Shown piece after piece: positions 63,770 to 64,000 of a stretch of 64,000 nucleotides of DNA. Location of the stretch: positions 3,839,001 to 3,903,000 of the forward strand of contig NZ_CP071517.1 of the NCBI RefSeq assembly GCF_016613475.2, read 5' to 3'. The notes below the pieces were generated by a model. It did no database searches. It was not told where the DNA came from and was given only the letters and a program-made list of their open reading frames with translations. This stretch comes from Lysobacter arenosi (GTDB taxonomy: Bacteria; Pseudomonadota; Gammaproteobacteria; Xanthomonadales; Xanthomonadaceae). How positions within the stretch are numbered: position 1 is the stretch's first letter; each line of letters starts with the position of its first letter. Position numbers and translations under genes: made by a program.

Positions 63770-64000
63770 ATGAATGCGATTTCCCATGACGTCTCGAAAC
63801 CTGCCATTGCGCCGGGGAGCGAAGGCAGCAAGCTGGCGGCACTCAATGCCTGGGTCGCCCAGGTCGCCGCACTGACCCAGCCCGATGCGATTGTCTGGTG
63901 CGACGGCAGCGATGCCGAGAACGCCGCGCTGATCAAGCAGATGCAGGCCGACGGCACCCTTGGTCAAGCTCAACGAGCAGACCCATCCGGACAGCTGGCT
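63770..64000 (+). CDS. pckG: GTP-type phosphoenolpyruvate carboxykinase, N terminus; frameshift near the edge
   Basis: Converts oxaloacetate to PEP in gluconeogenesis. The visible part reads MNAISHDVSKPAIA and LNAWVAQVAALTQPDAIVWC, matching the PckG N terminus, up to QMQADGT. After that the frame goes to a non-family sequence, while the +1 frame gives LVKLNEQTHPDSWL, exactly the family continuation. One extra base in ACCCTT (63956-63961) is implied. In a gene of central metabolism a sequencing error is the likeliest cause. Window ends after about 75 codons. Confidence 0.88.
   Translation, partial: MNAISHDVSKPAIAPGSEGSKLAALNAWVAQVAALTQPDAIVWCDGSDAENAALIKQMQADGTLGQAQRADPSGQLA

Noticed and set aside
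1..64000. CRISPR arrays, rRNA or tRNA genes, prophage, IS transposases
   Set aside because: None seen: no direct-repeat arrays, no rRNA signature stretches, no complete cloverleaf, no transposase, integrase or phage structural gene.

Overview
The window reads as chromosomal DNA of a high-GC gammaproteobacterium of the Xanthomonadaceae/Lysobacteraceae type (Lysobacter, Luteimonas and relatives). This is an inference from gene content and motif style: many TonB-dependent receptors, an SAH riboswitch in front of ahcY, a Lys/Ala-repeat histone H1-like protein, and attC sites of the Xanthomonas kind. No species call is possible from sequence reading alone. Three apparent one-base frameshifts, all at short homopolymers in otherwise well-conserved genes (about 31905, 60044 and 63958), suggest either residual consensus errors or recent pseudogenes.

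Layout. 1-4.2 kb: methyl-cycle genes on the minus strand, metK, then SAH riboswitch-ahcY, then metF (cut by the window edge). 4.4-7 kb: a bifunctional OlsF-like ornithine-lipid acyltransferase overlapping an LpxH-like phosphoesterase. 7-17.6 kb: a signalling cluster of a 1431-residue Ser/Thr kinase with a beta-propeller-like sensor, its overlapping ECF sigma factor, a large TonB-dependent receptor, a small secreted protein and a second ECF sigma factor of the same type; a paralogue of the small secreted protein sits 2 kb away. 17.8-20.9 kb: a methyltransferase, dusB, a PepSY membrane protein. 20.9-23.1 kb: a Fur-box siderophore receptor. 23.1-25.4 kb: a ribokinase-like kinase with a NupC nucleoside transporter. 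25.5-27.6 kb: a diguanylate cyclase and a GDT1-family manganese exporter behind a yybP-ykoY (Mn2+) riboswitch. 28.7-32.5 kb: a Fur-box haem-uptake set (hemP, haem receptor, secreted DUF6607-like protein with a frameshift). 32.6-35.4 kb: sigma factor, putative anti-sigma factor and PDZ protein. 35.5-37.4 kb: a stomatin/NfeD pair and a secreted protein. 37.6-39.9 kb: gcvT and gcvH. 40-41.5 kb: a long gene-free leader with a candidate small RNA/attenuator, then the histone-like gene. 41.7-50.5 kb: beta-lactamase-fold hydrolase, GMC oxidoreductase, NTT-like transporter, an ECF42/DGPF pair, a CENP-V-like protein, a secreted M24 peptidase and a small lipoprotein.

50.6-56.2 kb is the accessory part. 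Two small genes are followed by integron attC sites with no integrase in view, and three further single-gene modules (DUF1254 lipoprotein, HNH nuclease, TIMP-like secreted protein) are separated by six degenerate copies of one palindromic repeat with arms TCCGCTT/AAGCGGA. 56.2-60.2 kb: metabolic genes (Gfo/Idh/MocA oxidoreductase, VOC and GFA proteins, quinone-reductase-like enzyme, two hotdog thioesterases). 60.2-64 kb: fadE with a divergent TetR regulator, then the start of GTP-type PEP carboxykinase.

Iron and metal handling is a theme: two Fur boxes, siderophore and haem receptors, a PepSY protein and a Mn2+ riboswitch. Extracytoplasmic signalling is the other: four sigma factors, one kinase and one anti-sigma candidate.
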